In this document: one piece after another, positions 50,752 to 60,321 of the stretch
Numbering within the stretch: the first letter of the stretch is position 1
Layout: every line of letters begins with the position of its first letter
Assembly: GCA_050486205.1 (NCBI GenBank)
Contig: JBJHCW010000005.1
Coordinates: 310,001 to 374,000 of the forward strand
Direction: 5' to 3'
DNA length: 64,000 nt
Source: PWQG01 sp050486205
GTDB lineage: Bacteria; Pseudomonadota; Gammaproteobacteria; Pseudomonadales; Pseudohongiellaceae
Position numbers and translations under genes: made by a program
The notes under the pieces: model-generated
Databases searched by the model: none
Seen by the model: the letters and a program-made list of their open reading frames with translations, nothing else
Told to the model about the DNA's origin: nothing

Positions 50752-52434
50752 ATGGCAACAGCTAATACGCAGGCGGCCGTCGCTGCCGGCAACACATCAG
50801 GAAGTGCAGCGGGTGGTGGTGCCCGGACCGATTTCCTGGCCGGATTCAATCGACTGGATATCCTCAGGCAACTGGGGCTACTGCTCGGTCTTGCTGCCAG
50901 TATTGCACTGGGATTTTCGGTTGTACTGTGGTCCCAGAAGGAAGACTACCAGCCGCTTTACGGTAATATGCGCGGCTTCGACATGAGTGAGTTGGCCCAG
51001 ACACTTGATGAGCGCAATATCCGTTATCGAATAGAACCTGGCAGTGGCATGGTGTTGGTGCCCACGCGTCAGGTAGCCGACATTCGCCTGCAGGTCGCCA
51101 ATGCCGGCGTGAGCCGGGACAATGGTTACGGGTACGAGTTTCTGGATCAGGACCAGGGCCTGGGGACCAGTCAGTTCATGGAGAACAATCGATATCGTCG
51201 TAGTCAGGAAGGGGAGCTGCAGCGCACGATCAGTGGCCTGAGACATGTGCAGGCGGCACGGGTTCATCTTGCCACTCCCGAGCGCTCGGCGTTCGTGCGC
51301 AATGCCCGCAAACCCTCGGCTTCTGTGTTTCTGACGCTTCAATCCGGCCGTCAACTCAGTGACATCCAGGTTCAGGCCATTGCCAACCTGGTGGCTTCCA
51401 GTGTTCCGGAAATGAGCCCGGAAGATGTCACCATCGTGGATCAGCAAGGCAATCTGTTGACCCGGAAGCGGGAGAATCGGGAGCTTGCCGTGGCCGCGGA
51501 ACAATTCGAGTATGTGCGACGTTTTGAAGAAACACTGGTTGATCGGGTGTCGCGTATTCTGCAGCCGATTGTGGGTCCGGGACGGTTCACGGCAGAGATT
51601 TCTGCGGACATGGATTTCACCCGTATGGAGCAGGCCGCCGAGCAGTACAATCCGGAGGCAACGGTGTTGCGCAGTGAGCAGTCCATGTCCGAGAGCCGCA
51701 ACGGATCTGTTGCCATGGGCATTCCGGGTGCGCTGAGCAATCAGCCACCCATCGAGTCGCAGGTGCCGGAGACTGCTGACACCGCCAATGCCAACGGTGG
51801 CACCAATGAAGGCAATGCACGCCAGCAGGCCACGCGCAATTTTGAAATAGACAGAACCATCAGTTATACAAACTTTGATCCCATTTCGCTGCGGCGCCTG
51901 TCCGTTGCCGTTGTCATAGATGCACAGGCAGCAGCACTGGCCGGAGTTGAAAGCTGGAGTGAACGCGATATCGAACAGATTCAGGCGCTGGTGCGTGATG
52001 CCGTGGGTTTCAGCGCCACGCGTGGCGACAGTGTCACCGTTGTCAGTCAACGCTTTGCCACGCTGGATGTGGGGGAGATCGAGGCTGCGCCCTTCTGGCA
52101 GGAACCATGGCTTGCCAATGCCCTGCGTCAGTTGGGTGCCGCCATATTCCTGCTCTTGCTGGTTTTCGGGGTTCTGCTGCCGGTACTTCGCAAACTCGCC
52201 AGTGGTGGTTCGCGACGCGGACTGGCCGAACGCGGGCGCGATCAGGAGTATGCTGATCTGGACATTGACGGCATATCCGATGAATCGGTGACCCTGTCCG
52301 GCGGTGATGACATGTTATTGCCCGGACCTGATGACAGTTATGAACGACAACTGGGTGCGGTGCGGGGACTGGTTGCCCAGGATCCCGGCCGCGTTGCACA
52401 GGTGGTCAAGCACTGGATAACCAACGATGGCTGA
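50752..52434 (+). CDS. fliF: Flagellar MS-ring protein FliF
   Basis: A 560-residue protein forming the MS ring in the inner membrane. It has an N-terminal membrane span (LGLLLGLAASIALGFSVVLW, about residues 43-62), ring-building motifs, the segment EMSPEDVTIVDQQGNLL, and a C-terminal span (AAIFLLLLVFGVLLPVL) followed by a cytosolic tail that binds FliG. The 3' end overlaps fliG by 8 nt, so production of the two ring proteins is coupled. Confidence 0.96.
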   Translation: MATANTQAAVAAGNTSGSAAGGGARTDFLAGFNRLDILRQLGLLLGLAASIALGFSVVLWSQKEDYQPLYGNMRGFDMSELAQTLDERNIRYRIEPGSGMVLVPTRQVADIRLQVANAGVSRDNGYGYEFLDQDQGLGTSQFMENNRYRRSQEGELQRTISGLRHVQAARVHLATPERSAFVRNARKPSASVFLTLQSGRQLSDIQVQAIANLVASSVPEMSPEDVTIVDQQGNLLTRKRENRELAVAAEQFEYVRRFEETLVDRVSRILQPIVGPGRFTAEISADMDFTRMEQAAEQYNPEATVLRSEQSMSESRNGSVAMGIPGALSNQPPIESQVPETADTANANGGTNEGNARQQATRNFEIDRTISYTNFDPISLRRLSVAVVIDAQAAALAGVESWSERDIEQIQALVRDAVGFSATRGDSVTVVSQRFATLDVGEIEAAPFWQEPWLANALRQLGAAIFLLLLVFGVLLPVLRKLASGGSRRGLAERGRDQEYADLDIDGISDESVTLSGGDDMLLPGPDDSYERQLGAVRGLVAQDPGRVAQVVKHWITNDG

Positions 52435-53455
52435 TGCAACAGTTTCACCAAAAGCCTCTTTGGCGAACATGAGTTCGGTTGAAAAGGCTGCAATTCTGCT
52501 GATGAGCATGGGCGAGAAAGACGCGGCTGAGGTGCTCAAGCAGATGGGTCCCAAGGAAGTCCAGAAAGTGGGGGCTGCCATGACCACATTGAAGTCGGTG
52601 AGCCAGGATGCCGTGGAATATGTGCTCAACCAGTTTCTGAGTGAGTGTGGCACCCAAAGTGGTCTGGGCATCGGCGCCGACAACTATATACGCAACATGC
52701 TGACTGAAGCGCTGGGTGAAGAGCGAGCCCGTGGCCTGCTGGATCGTATTCTGCTGGGCGGGTCCAGTGGCGGTATCAATGCACTGAAGTGGATGGACCC
52801 GCGCTCGGTCACCGATGTAATCCGCAACGAACATCCACAGATTCAGGCAGTGGTTCTCAGCTACCTTGAAGCAGATCAGTCGGCCAGCATTCTGGCCAAT
52901 CTCCCCGAAAAGGTGCGGCTTGAAGTGATGATGCGTATTGCCTCACTGGAAAGTGTGCAACCCGATGCACTCAAGGAACTGAATCAGATTCTTGAAAAGC
53001 AGTTCTCCGGCAAGGGTGCCAACCCCTCAACGGTTATTGGCGGAACTAAAACCGCCGCCGAAATCATGAACAACCTGGATGGCAATATCGAGCAGGAGTT
53101 GATGGAGATGATCCGCGAGACGGACGAAGATCTCAGCACCCGCATCCAGGATCTGATGTTTGTGTTCGACAATCTGGCTGATGTGGATGATCGGGGTATT
53201 CAGGCGTTGCTGCGAGAGGTTTCATCGGAAGTACTCATCCTGGCACTCAAAGGTGCTGATGATTATCTCAAGGAAAAGATTTTTGCCAATATGTCCAAGC
53301 GCGCGGCGGAGCTGCTGCGTGACGATCTGGAAGCCAAGGGACCGGTGAGAATCGTTGAAGTGGAAGCCGCTCAGAAAGAGATTCTGGTGGTGGCAAGGCG
53401 AATGGCCGACGCGGGCGAAATACAGCTTGGCGGCGGCGGCGACGAAATGATCTGA
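52427..53455 (+). CDS. fliG: Flagellar motor switch protein FliG
   Basis: A 342-residue C-ring protein that meets the stator and generates torque. N-terminal EKAAILLMSMGEKDAAEVL, the middle EHPQIQAVVLSYLE (EHPQ motif contacting FliM) and the C-terminal charged helix DDRGIQALLREVSSEVLILAL, which carries the torque-related Arg/Asp/Glu residues, are all in place. Length is standard. Confidence 0.96.
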   Translation: MADATVSPKASLANMSSVEKAAILLMSMGEKDAAEVLKQMGPKEVQKVGAAMTTLKSVSQDAVEYVLNQFLSECGTQSGLGIGADNYIRNMLTEALGEERARGLLDRILLGGSSGGINALKWMDPRSVTDVIRNEHPQIQAVVLSYLEADQSASILANLPEKVRLEVMMRIASLESVQPDALKELNQILEKQFSGKGANPSTVIGGTKTAAEIMNNLDGNIEQELMEMIRETDEDLSTRIQDLMFVFDNLADVDDRGIQALLREVSSEVLILALKGADDYLKEKIFANMSKRAAELLRDDLEAKGPVRIVEVEAAQKEILVVARRMADAGEIQLGGGGDEMI

Positions 53456-53459
53456 CGGG

Positions 53460-54332
53460 ATGACCATGGATAAACATCTGTTTGAAGGTGCAGCGCGCGT
53501 GCGGGCCGACGCGCTGACGTCGGTAACGGTGAAGCGATGGATGCCGCCGGAAATTGATGCGCGTGGCAAACTGATACCGGTAGAGCCGCGAGAAGACAGC
53601 GTTCGTGAGCAACTGGCCGAGTCTGTTGAACGGGCGGCTTCGAATGCCAGGACAGCGCCGCCTGTTGCTGTCGATGCAGCGATTGTCGAGGCTGAGCTGG
53701 CTGCGGCGCGTGAAAAAGGCTTTGCCGAAGGTCGCCAGAAGGGTCTTGAAGAGGGCCGCAGCGCCGGACATGAGGAAGGCTTCAGTAGCGGGCATGGTGA
53801 AGGACTCGCCAAGGGGTTGGCAGAAGGGCGCGAACAGATTGCCTTGCAACTCCGGCAGATCAACCAATTGGCCACCAGTCTCACGCATTCACTGAATCAG
53901 CAGGATTATCAGTTGGAACAGGCCCTGATGAATCTTGTTCGCGAGATTGCACGCCAGGTCATTGACAGGGATCTGATGATGGATAACGCCGTTGTCATGA
54001 AGTTGGTACGGAAAGCACTCGATGCGCTGCCGCCCAGCCGGGACAATGTCCGTATCCTGGTCAATCCGGATGATCTTCCCGTGCTTGAGCAGGCGATCCA
54101 GGAAGGTGGTGAGAACTGGCGTGCCTATGGACGCAAGGATATTGCTCGTGGTGGTTGTCGGATCGAAACCGATCAGAGTGTGGTCGACTATACAACGGAC
54201 TACCGGTTCCGGCGCATGATTGAGCAGATCATGGCCCGGGAGCTGGGTGATCCATTGCTATCGGAAGAAACACTTGAGCCGGCCCCGGCGCCGGTGGTTG
54301 TGCCCGTTTCACGCGAATCCACACAGGACTAG
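53460..54332 (+). CDS. fliH: Flagellar assembly protein FliH
   Basis: A 290-residue regulator of the export ATPase FliI, linking it to the C ring. The N-terminal section is variable; the middle has repeated Gly-x-x-x-(E) segments (EKGFAEGRQKGLEEGRSAGH, GHGEGLAKGLAEGRE) typical of the long FliH coiled helix, and the C-terminal domain ends in TDYRFRRMIEQIM. Length is on the long side for the family (235 in Salmonella). It is 4 nt after fliG and 6 nt before fliI. Confidence 0.9.
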   Translation: MTMDKHLFEGAARVRADALTSVTVKRWMPPEIDARGKLIPVEPREDSVREQLAESVERAASNARTAPPVAVDAAIVEAELAAAREKGFAEGRQKGLEEGRSAGHEEGFSSGHGEGLAKGLAEGREQIALQLRQINQLATSLTHSLNQQDYQLEQALMNLVREIARQVIDRDLMMDNAVVMKLVRKALDALPPSRDNVRILVNPDDLPVLEQAIQEGGENWRAYGRKDIARGGCRIETDQSVVDYTTDYRFRRMIEQIMARELGDPLLSEETLEPAPAPVVVPVSRESTQD

Positions 54333-54338
54333 TGGCAC

Positions 54339-55787
54339 ATGAAACGGCAAAGTATTGCGCAACGCATCCGTCAGTACCAACCAACAGCTACGGCGCATAT
54401 TCCTCCTGTTATTGAAGGACATCTGACACGTGTAGTCGGTCTCACACTCGAGGCGGTCGGCTGCAGGGTCACCATGGGTGGGCGTTGTCTGGTTGGCAAT
54501 GATGAAGCCTCAATGATTGAAGCGGAGGTTGTTGGCTTTGACGGTTCGCGTATATTCCTGATGCCGCTGGATGATATTCGTGGCCTGCAGCCCGGTGCGC
54601 GTGTGGTGCCGGCTGCAGATGCGTCTCGTCTGGAAGTGGGCGCGGGATTGCTGGGTCGCGTTGTTAACGGCTTTGGAAAACCCATTGACGGCAAGGGGGC
54701 GCTGGATCTGATTGGTGCACACCAGGTACCGGAGAACAGCAGTATCAACCCGCTGTCCCGCCACCCCATCCGCCAGACGCTGGATGTCGGTATCACGGCC
54801 ATCAATGCCTTGTTGACGGTTGGTCGTGGTCAGCGCATCGGGCTTTTTGCCGGCAGTGGTGTAGGCAAAAGTGTATTGCTTGGCATGATGACCCGTTTTA
54901 CAGAAGCCGACATCATTGTGGTTGGTCTGATCGGGGAGCGTGGACGGGAAGTGCGCGAATTCATTGATGAGATTCTCGGCGAAGAGGGCCTGAAACGGTC
55001 GGTGGTTGTAGCCTCGCCGGCTGATGATTCGCCATTGATGCGTTTGCGTGCCGCGGTCACCACAACACGCATTGCGGAAGGTTTTCGCGATCAGGGCAAG
55101 GATGTGTTGATGCTGATGGATTCACTGACACGTTATGGTATGGCACAGCGGGAAATCGCACTTGCCATTGGTGAACCACCTGCGACCAAAGGGTATCCAC
55201 CGTCGGTTTTTGCAAAGATTCCACAATTGGTGGAGCGGGCAGGTAATGCCGACAAGGGGGAGGGTTCCATCACTGCATTCTATACAGTGCTGACTGAGGG
55301 TGATGATCAGCAGGACCCGATAGCCGATTCGGCGCGGGCCATCCTTGATGGCCACGTGGTGTTGTCGCGAAGCCTGGCTGAGCAGGGGCACTATCCGGCT
55401 ATTGATATCGAGGCATCGATCAGCCGCGTCATGCCGGCAATCGCCAGTGACAAGCATCTGGCCGACGCGCGCGAGTTCCGGCGGATCTACAGCCAGTACC
55501 AGCAGAATCGGGACCTGATCAGTGTGGGCGCCTATAGCACGGGAACGGATCCCGCCATTGATCATGCCATCGAGCGGATGCCGCATTTCCGCCAGTTCCT
55601 GCAACAGGGGCTGGATGAGCAGGTGGTGCTTGATGAGGCAGTGAGCCGACTGAGCCGTGTGGTTTCCGCAACTCCGGGTGCTGACGCCGGCAAGGCCGGC
55701 GCGGCCAATAATGTCACCGCCCTGAAGCCCAGAGCTGCCAGCGCCGGTGAACCTCAACGAACCACGGTGCTCGGCAGTAAATCGTGA
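54339..55787 (+). CDS. fliI: Flagellum-specific ATP synthase FliI
   Basis: A 482-residue ATPase of the flagellar type III export apparatus, related to F1-beta. Walker A is GLFAGSGVGKS at residues 168-178, Walker B region VLMLMDSLTRYGMAQREIAL, and the GEPPATKGYPPSVF loop is unique to export ATPases. A C-terminal Ala-rich tail (about 35 residues) is longer than in Salmonella FliI. Its stop overlaps the GTG of fliJ by 4 nt. Confidence 0.96.
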   Translation: MKRQSIAQRIRQYQPTATAHIPPVIEGHLTRVVGLTLEAVGCRVTMGGRCLVGNDEASMIEAEVVGFDGSRIFLMPLDDIRGLQPGARVVPAADASRLEVGAGLLGRVVNGFGKPIDGKGALDLIGAHQVPENSSINPLSRHPIRQTLDVGITAINALLTVGRGQRIGLFAGSGVGKSVLLGMMTRFTEADIIVVGLIGERGREVREFIDEILGEEGLKRSVVVASPADDSPLMRLRAAVTTTRIAEGFRDQGKDVLMLMDSLTRYGMAQREIALAIGEPPATKGYPPSVFAKIPQLVERAGNADKGEGSITAFYTVLTEGDDQQDPIADSARAILDGHVVLSRSLAEQGHYPAIDIEASISRVMPAIASDKHLADAREFRRIYSQYQQNRDLISVGAYSTGTDPAIDHAIERMPHFRQFLQQGLDEQVVLDEAVSRLSRVVSATPGADAGKAGAANNVTALKPRAASAGEPQRTTVLGSKS

Positions 55788-56230
55788 AACGCTCTGCCAG
55801 GCTTGTGCCTGTACTGAAAATTGCCGACCTGGACGTGAAGAAGGCCGCACGAGCCGTTTCCTTCATGCAGAACAGGCTTGTGCAGGAGCAGGCAAAGCTG
55901 CAGCAACTTGCCCATTACCAACGTGAGTACCATGAAGCATTGATACGCGACGGTCGCCAGGGCGTCAGTCCAGCACGGATACAGATGGTCAGCCGGTTCA
56001 GCAGTAACCTGGACAATGCGATGGTGCAGCAGGAGCGACAGATTGCAGCAGTGGCCGAACAACTGGACAAGGTCCGCGCGCACTGGCACCAGAAGGAGAT
56101 ACGCTTTCGTCAGCTGGAAAAGATGATGCAACGCATCCGCCTGGAAGAGCAGACCGTACGCCAGAGGCAGGAGCAGCGAAATCACGATGACTATGCGCGC
56201 CGCAGTGGAAAGAACTCTGGCTGGCGCTGA
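55784..56230 (+). CDS. fliJ: Flagellar export protein FliJ
   Basis: A 148-residue, almost fully helical coiled-coil protein that sits in the FliI hexamer and acts like the gamma stalk. The start is GTG with a 4-nt overlap with fliI. Charged heptads (ARAVSFMQNRLVQEQAKLQQ and AEQLDKVRAHWHQKEIRF) fit FliJ, and position after fliI decides the call because sequence conservation is low in this family. Confidence 0.9.
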   Translation: MKRSARLVPVLKIADLDVKKAARAVSFMQNRLVQEQAKLQQLAHYQREYHEALIRDGRQGVSPARIQMVSRFSSNLDNAMVQQERQIAAVAEQLDKVRAHWHQKEIRFRQLEKMMQRIRLEEQTVRQRQEQRNHDDYARRSGKNSGWR

Positions 56231-56316
56231 GTTCGTCACGGGTCTCGACAAGTTGGCAGACAAATTGCAATGACACTGGCATGTCAGACGGCGGCCCAGG
56301 GGCCACGAGGTAATTC

Positions 56317-57819
56317 ATGTCAGTGATTTCACTTGTCAGCGCTTTGCTGAATGATATAAACAGCGGCCCGGATGGCCGCAACCCCAGCGCCGGGGCGTCC
56401 GGGCAGCGCCTGCTCTCCGCCGGCGGCGATGCGGATGCGCAGCATCCTCGCGCAGGCTTCCCCGTTATTCTGGATCAGCACCTGCACAAGGGCAGCATGC
56501 CCGCCGGGCAGCAACTGAATCAGGCTCATCTATCCGGTCTGCTGTATGCCGACACTGTGGAGTCGACCCAGGGCGGCATGAGCTTGCCGCCCGAGCGACC
56601 TGTTTTGCCTCTCGCGTACAACACACTGCCGTTTGCCGAACCGATGAGCCTCGATGGTCAAACGAAAGTTCACTCACAGACGCTGCCTGGTGACCCGGCG
56701 TTCCTGTCAGATCCGGATTTGTCGCCTGAACCGGATATGTTGATGTTGTCCGGTTTCGGCGATGAGAACATCAGGGAATCTGATTACGCTGCCGGCTCCG
56801 CGAACGGCAGCATCGGGGCAGATACTCTGCCCCTTGATGTGCCGGATGAGGTGGCATTGGGCACGGAAAGTGTACCCGACGCTCTGGGGGTTGCGCAGTC
56901 TGTTGAGGCTGAGGAGTGGCCTGTTGGTGCCCGGGACTGGTTGGAGGATGGCGCCGGGTCGCAGCCAGGCTTGATGGTTAACGGATCCCGCACTGCGGTT
57001 GGAAATGAGGTGCCTGCGCCTTCAGAGCCTGATGTCTGGTCCGGACCGGTTTTGCCGGCAATCGCTCGTGAGCCTTTGATCACCCTTGCCGAGTCGGCAA
57101 ACGCAGCGGTCCGGCAGGGCGATGTGCCGGTACCCATCGCATTGCCGAGCGCTGTGCGCGGGCTGATGCAACGATTCAGCGAGCAGTTTGGCACTCTGGG
57201 CGCGGAGCGTGGGGGTGAGAGCCTCACTGCGTCGTCGTCGGACCTGCGTTCTGCAACGGGCAATGTCCAGCTTTCCGGGTTTGCGCAGCATTTGATCCAA
57301 CAACAGTCCGCACAGCATCAGCGCGCCAGTGCCGATGCTGAGTTGCAGCAGACACTCAATCCGTCCCGCCAGCAGGGCGCTGGTACCGACGCTGGTGCTG
57401 GCGACCGGTTTTTCCAGAGCGCTGGTGGTGCGGCCCGATGGAGCGAAAGCCTGAGCCAGAGTATAGCGCTGTTGGCCTCTCGCGGGAGTCACACGGCACA
57501 TATACAACTGGACCCACCCGAACTTGGCAAGTTGATGATTCGTATCCAGGTGACCGGGGACCAGGCCAGTATCAATTTTGCCAGCCCGCACGTAGCTGTG
57601 CGGGATGCGCTGGAAACCGGGGCGGGTCGACTTCAGGATATGCTGTCAGAGCAGGGGCTCTCTCTCAAGGACATGGATGTATCTGATCAACACTCGGGTG
57701 ACAGACGGCAGGGTACTGTGGCTGCCGACACAGCCGGACAGGAAGAGGACGGCGTTGAGGATGACGGCACATTGCGCGTGCTTGGCGATTCGATGGGTCT
57801 GATTGATGACTACGCCTGA
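56317..57819 (+). CDS. fliK: Flagellar hook-length control protein FliK
   Basis: A 500-residue molecular ruler. Residues 1-360 are low-complexity, Pro/Ser/Gly/Asp-rich and poorly conserved, as usual for the ruler part. The conserved C-terminal switch domain is clear: HTAHIQLDPPELGKLMIRI, QVTGDQASINFASPHVAVRD and AGRLQDMLSEQGLSLKDMDV. It tells FlhB to switch export from hook to filament. Location between fliJ and fliL is standard for the Pseudomonas layout. An 86-nt gap after fliJ shows nothing of note. Confidence 0.92.
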   Translation: MSVISLVSALLNDINSGPDGRNPSAGASGQRLLSAGGDADAQHPRAGFPVILDQHLHKGSMPAGQQLNQAHLSGLLYADTVESTQGGMSLPPERPVLPLAYNTLPFAEPMSLDGQTKVHSQTLPGDPAFLSDPDLSPEPDMLMLSGFGDENIRESDYAAGSANGSIGADTLPLDVPDEVALGTESVPDALGVAQSVEAEEWPVGARDWLEDGAGSQPGLMVNGSRTAVGNEVPAPSEPDVWSGPVLPAIAREPLITLAESANAAVRQGDVPVPIALPSAVRGLMQRFSEQFGTLGAERGGESLTASSSDLRSATGNVQLSGFAQHLIQQQSAQHQRASADAELQQTLNPSRQQGAGTDAGAGDRFFQSAGGAARWSESLSQSIALLASRGSHTAHIQLDPPELGKLMIRIQVTGDQASINFASPHVAVRDALETGAGRLQDMLSEQGLSLKDMDVSDQHSGDRRQGTVAADTAGQEEDGVEDDGTLRVLGDSMGLIDDYA

Positions 57820-57904
57820 CCCTGTCTGTCATCGCGCTGTCAGTAATTTGGCGCCGCCTGGCAAGGAGCCAGATAACTCATTGTTATAAAAGCATATCTA
57901 ATCT

Positions 57905-57922
57905 CTGGCACAAGCCTTGCTA
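57905..57922 (+). promoter_or_regulatory. Sigma-54 promoter of fliL operon
   Basis: CTGGCACAAGCCTTGCTA is a full match to the sigma-54 consensus with GG and GC 12 nt apart. It lies 68 nt before fliL, in the 170-nt gap after fliK, and should drive fliLMNOPQR-flhB. Confidence 0.88.
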
Positions 57923-57989
57923 ACAAACTTCGCAGTAACTGGAATCTGACACAGTATCCGGTTGGTCACACAGGGGAGTTGGAGCGGAC

Positions 57990-58478
57990 ATGGCTGAGAC
58001 AGATATGCTGGAAAACGAAGGCGGCAGGGGCGGCAGCAAGAAGCTGCTGCTGATAGTGCTTGTGCTGCTTTTGGTAGCCGGTGGCGCCGGGGCCGCATGG
58101 TTTTTTGTCTTTTCCGATGATGAAGTTGCCGAGGAAGAATTACAGCGCCGTACACAGGCGCCGATGCAATATCTGGATCTGTCCCCATCGTTCATTGTGA
58201 ACTTTCCCCATCAGGGCCGCCAGCGATTCCTGCAGGCCGAGTTGACCGTCATGTCGCGTGATGTGACTGCACTTGAAGCCGTACAAAGACACATGCCGGT
58301 GATACGGCACAATCTCATCAATCTGTTCAACGCGCAGTTGCTGTTGGTGTTCGAAGATCCGGCAGGTATCGAACAACTACGGGAACTGGCTACCCAGGAA
58401 GTGCAGCAGGTGCTGCGCAATGAAATCGGTCGTGACGGCATTGAGGAAGTGTTGTTCACGGCATTTGTCATGCAATAG
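57990..58478 (+). CDS. fliL: Flagellar basal body-associated protein FliL
   Basis: A 162-residue inner-membrane protein that supports stator function at the basal body. A single membrane anchor (LLLIVLVLLLVAGGAGAAWFF, residues about 20-40; shown as LLLIVLVLLLVAGG) precedes a periplasmic stomatin/SPFH-like domain (YLDLSPSFIVNFPHQGRQRF, LQAELTVMSRD). The C-terminal GIEEVLFTAFVMQ is the typical end. ATG at 57990 with GGAG 11 nt ahead. Confidence 0.94.
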   Translation: MAETDMLENEGGRGGSKKLLLIVLVLLLVAGGAGAAWFFVFSDDEVAEEELQRRTQAPMQYLDLSPSFIVNFPHQGRQRFLQAELTVMSRDVTALEAVQRHMPVIRHNLINLFNAQLLLVFEDPAGIEQLRELATQEVQQVLRNEIGRDGIEEVLFTAFVMQ

Positions 58479-58500
58479 TCAACGGTCACCAGGGTGAGTC

Positions 58501-59466
58501 ATGCAGGATCTATTATCACAAGACGAAATTGATGCCTTGTTGCATGGCGTTGACGACGGGGAGGTAGATACCGACCTTGAAGTCGCGCCCGGTGAGGTTC
58601 GCCAATACGACCTCACCAGCCAGGATCGGATTGTGCGTGGGCGAATGCCTACGCTGGAAATGATCAATGAGCGATTTGCTCGGTATACACGCATCAGCCT
58701 GTTCAATCTGCTCAGGCGCAGTGCAGATGTATCAATAGGCGGGGTGCAGATAAGCAAGTTTGGTGAGTATCTGCACACCCTTTATGTGCCGACCAGCCTG
58801 AATCTGGTCAAGTTCCGGCCTCTGCGTGGTACAGGCCTGATCGTGCTGGATGCCAAGCTCGTGTTCAAGCTGGTGGACAACTATTTTGGTGGTGACGGGC
58901 GTCACGCAAAAATCGAAGGACGGGAATTTACACCCACCGAACTGCGTGTCGTGCAGATGGTACTTAATCAGGTATTCGAAGATCTGGCCGAAGCGTGGCG
59001 GAATGTCTACAAACTGGAGTTTGACCACTTGCGCTCGGAAGTCAATCCGGCCATGGCAAACATTGTTAGTCCCAGTGAAGTGGTGGTGATAAGCAGCTTT
59101 CATATCGAACTTGACGGCGGCGGCGGTGACATGCACATCACGCAACCCTACGCGATGATCGAACCGATACGCGAGTTGCTTGATGCCGGTATGCAGAGCG
59201 ATGTGGACGAGCACGACGAGCGCTGGGGACGCGCCCTGCGTGATGAAATCATGGATGCCTCCGTGGAGTTTCGCTGCAATCTGTTCGAGAAGCAGATCAG
59301 CCTTCGCGATGTGGTGGATCTGGAACCAGGTGACGTCATTCCGGTAGACATGCTGGACTCTGTCATCCTGAAAGCGAACGGAATACCGATGTTCAAGAGC
59401 CGGGTTGGCATGCACAACGGTAACCTGGCACTGCGTATAGATGGCATTCTGGAAAAAGACGACTGA
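58501..59466 (+). CDS. fliM: Flagellar motor switch protein FliM
   Basis: A 321-residue C-ring protein. The N-terminal LLSQDEIDALLHG is the CheY-P binding peptide, the middle domain has NERFARYTRISLFNLLRRSA (FliG contact), and the C-terminal SpoA domain has ISLRDVVDLEPGDVIPVDM. It receives the chemotaxis signal and changes rotation direction. Length is standard (334 in Salmonella). Confidence 0.96.
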   Translation: MQDLLSQDEIDALLHGVDDGEVDTDLEVAPGEVRQYDLTSQDRIVRGRMPTLEMINERFARYTRISLFNLLRRSADVSIGGVQISKFGEYLHTLYVPTSLNLVKFRPLRGTGLIVLDAKLVFKLVDNYFGGDGRHAKIEGREFTPTELRVVQMVLNQVFEDLAEAWRNVYKLEFDHLRSEVNPAMANIVSPSEVVVISSFHIELDGGGGDMHITQPYAMIEPIRELLDAGMQSDVDEHDERWGRALRDEIMDASVEFRCNLFEKQISLRDVVDLEPGDVIPVDMLDSVILKANGIPMFKSRVGMHNGNLALRIDGILEKDD

Positions 59467-59487
59467 GACTGAGGCAGGAGACAGACA

Positions 59488-59892
59488 ATGGCCAATGAAA
59501 AACAGGGTGATGATGAGCAGGCCATGGCCGATGAGTGGGCTGCGGCAATGGAAGAATCGGGCGATGCCGCAAGTGATGGCGCAGACAGCGCTGACGCCGG
59601 GGCAACCGGGGCTGTCGGTAAGCGCCAGATCTCACCCGATCTTGATGTGATACTGGATATACCGGTTCGTATTTCGATGGAAGTGGGCAGTACGGCCATA
59701 ACCATTCGAAACCTGCTGCAGTTGAACCAGGGGTCGGTGATCGAGCTTGATCGTCTTGCCGGCGAGGCATTGGATGTACTGGTGAACGGTACGTTGATTG
59801 CTCATGGTGAGGTGGTGGTGGTCAATGACAAATTCGGTATCCGTATGACTGACGTGATCAGCCCGTCGGAGCGGATCAAGAAACTAAAGTGA
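59488..59892 (+). CDS. fliN: Flagellar motor switch protein FliN
   Basis: A 134-residue C-ring protein. An acidic Ala/Asp-rich N-terminal segment (about residues 1-50) is followed by the SpoA domain, VILDIPVRISMEVGSTAITI and LDVLVNGTLIAHGEVVVVND, ending KFGIRMTDVISPSERIKKL. It completes the bottom of the C ring and docks FliH. 21 nt after fliM. Confidence 0.95.
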   Translation: MANEKQGDDEQAMADEWAAAMEESGDAASDGADSADAGATGAVGKRQISPDLDVILDIPVRISMEVGSTAITIRNLLQLNQGSVIELDRLAGEALDVLVNGTLIAHGEVVVVNDKFGIRMTDVISPSERIKKLK

Positions 59893-59924
59893 CCGAACAT
59901 AGTGAACTATCACAGTGAAATATC

Positions 59925-60320
59925 ATGAATACTGAATCCACCGCCGCTGCGGTAAGTCGCGAAGGCGTGCAGGCTGTTACCGGAGCGGGCGCCATTGCCC
60001 AGGTGGCGTTCTGGTTGCTGGTGGTCGTGGCAGTGATTGTCGCCAGCGCCTGGCTGTTGCGTCGGGTCAGCGGCCAGCATTTTGCCGGCGGTAACAATAT
60101 GCGTGTGTTGTCCACGCTGGCAGTGGGGTCGCGCGATCGGATCGCGCTGGTGCAGGTCGGGCAACAGCAGTTGCTCATTGGTGTATCGCCTGGACGGATC
60201 AACACTCTGCACGTATTCGACGAGCCTGTGCTCAGTGACTCGGAAACCGGTGCGGGTGGATCAGCTGCGGGTAGTGACTTCAGCAGTCGACTGCAGTCAA
60301 TGATGAAAGGTAAGTCCTGA
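59925..60320 (+). CDS. fliO: Flagellar biosynthetic protein FliO
   Basis: A 131-residue inner-membrane protein that helps build the FliP ring. It has one membrane span (VAFWLLVVVAVIVASAWLL, about residues 27-45) and a cytosolic domain with RVLSTLAVGSRDRIALVQVG and QQLLIGVSPGRINTLHVF, both typical. It lies before fliP by 1 nt. Confidence 0.93.
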   Translation: MNTESTAAAVSREGVQAVTGAGAIAQVAFWLLVVVAVIVASAWLLRRVSGQHFAGGNNMRVLSTLAVGSRDRIALVQVGQQQLLIGVSPGRINTLHVFDEPVLSDSETGAGGSAAGSDFSSRLQSMMKGKS

Positions 60321-60321
60321 T

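Noticed and set aside
50878..52050. 390-codon minus-strand open frame opposite fliF
   Set aside because: Antisense shadow of a clear flagellar gene; no ribosome site and no domain.
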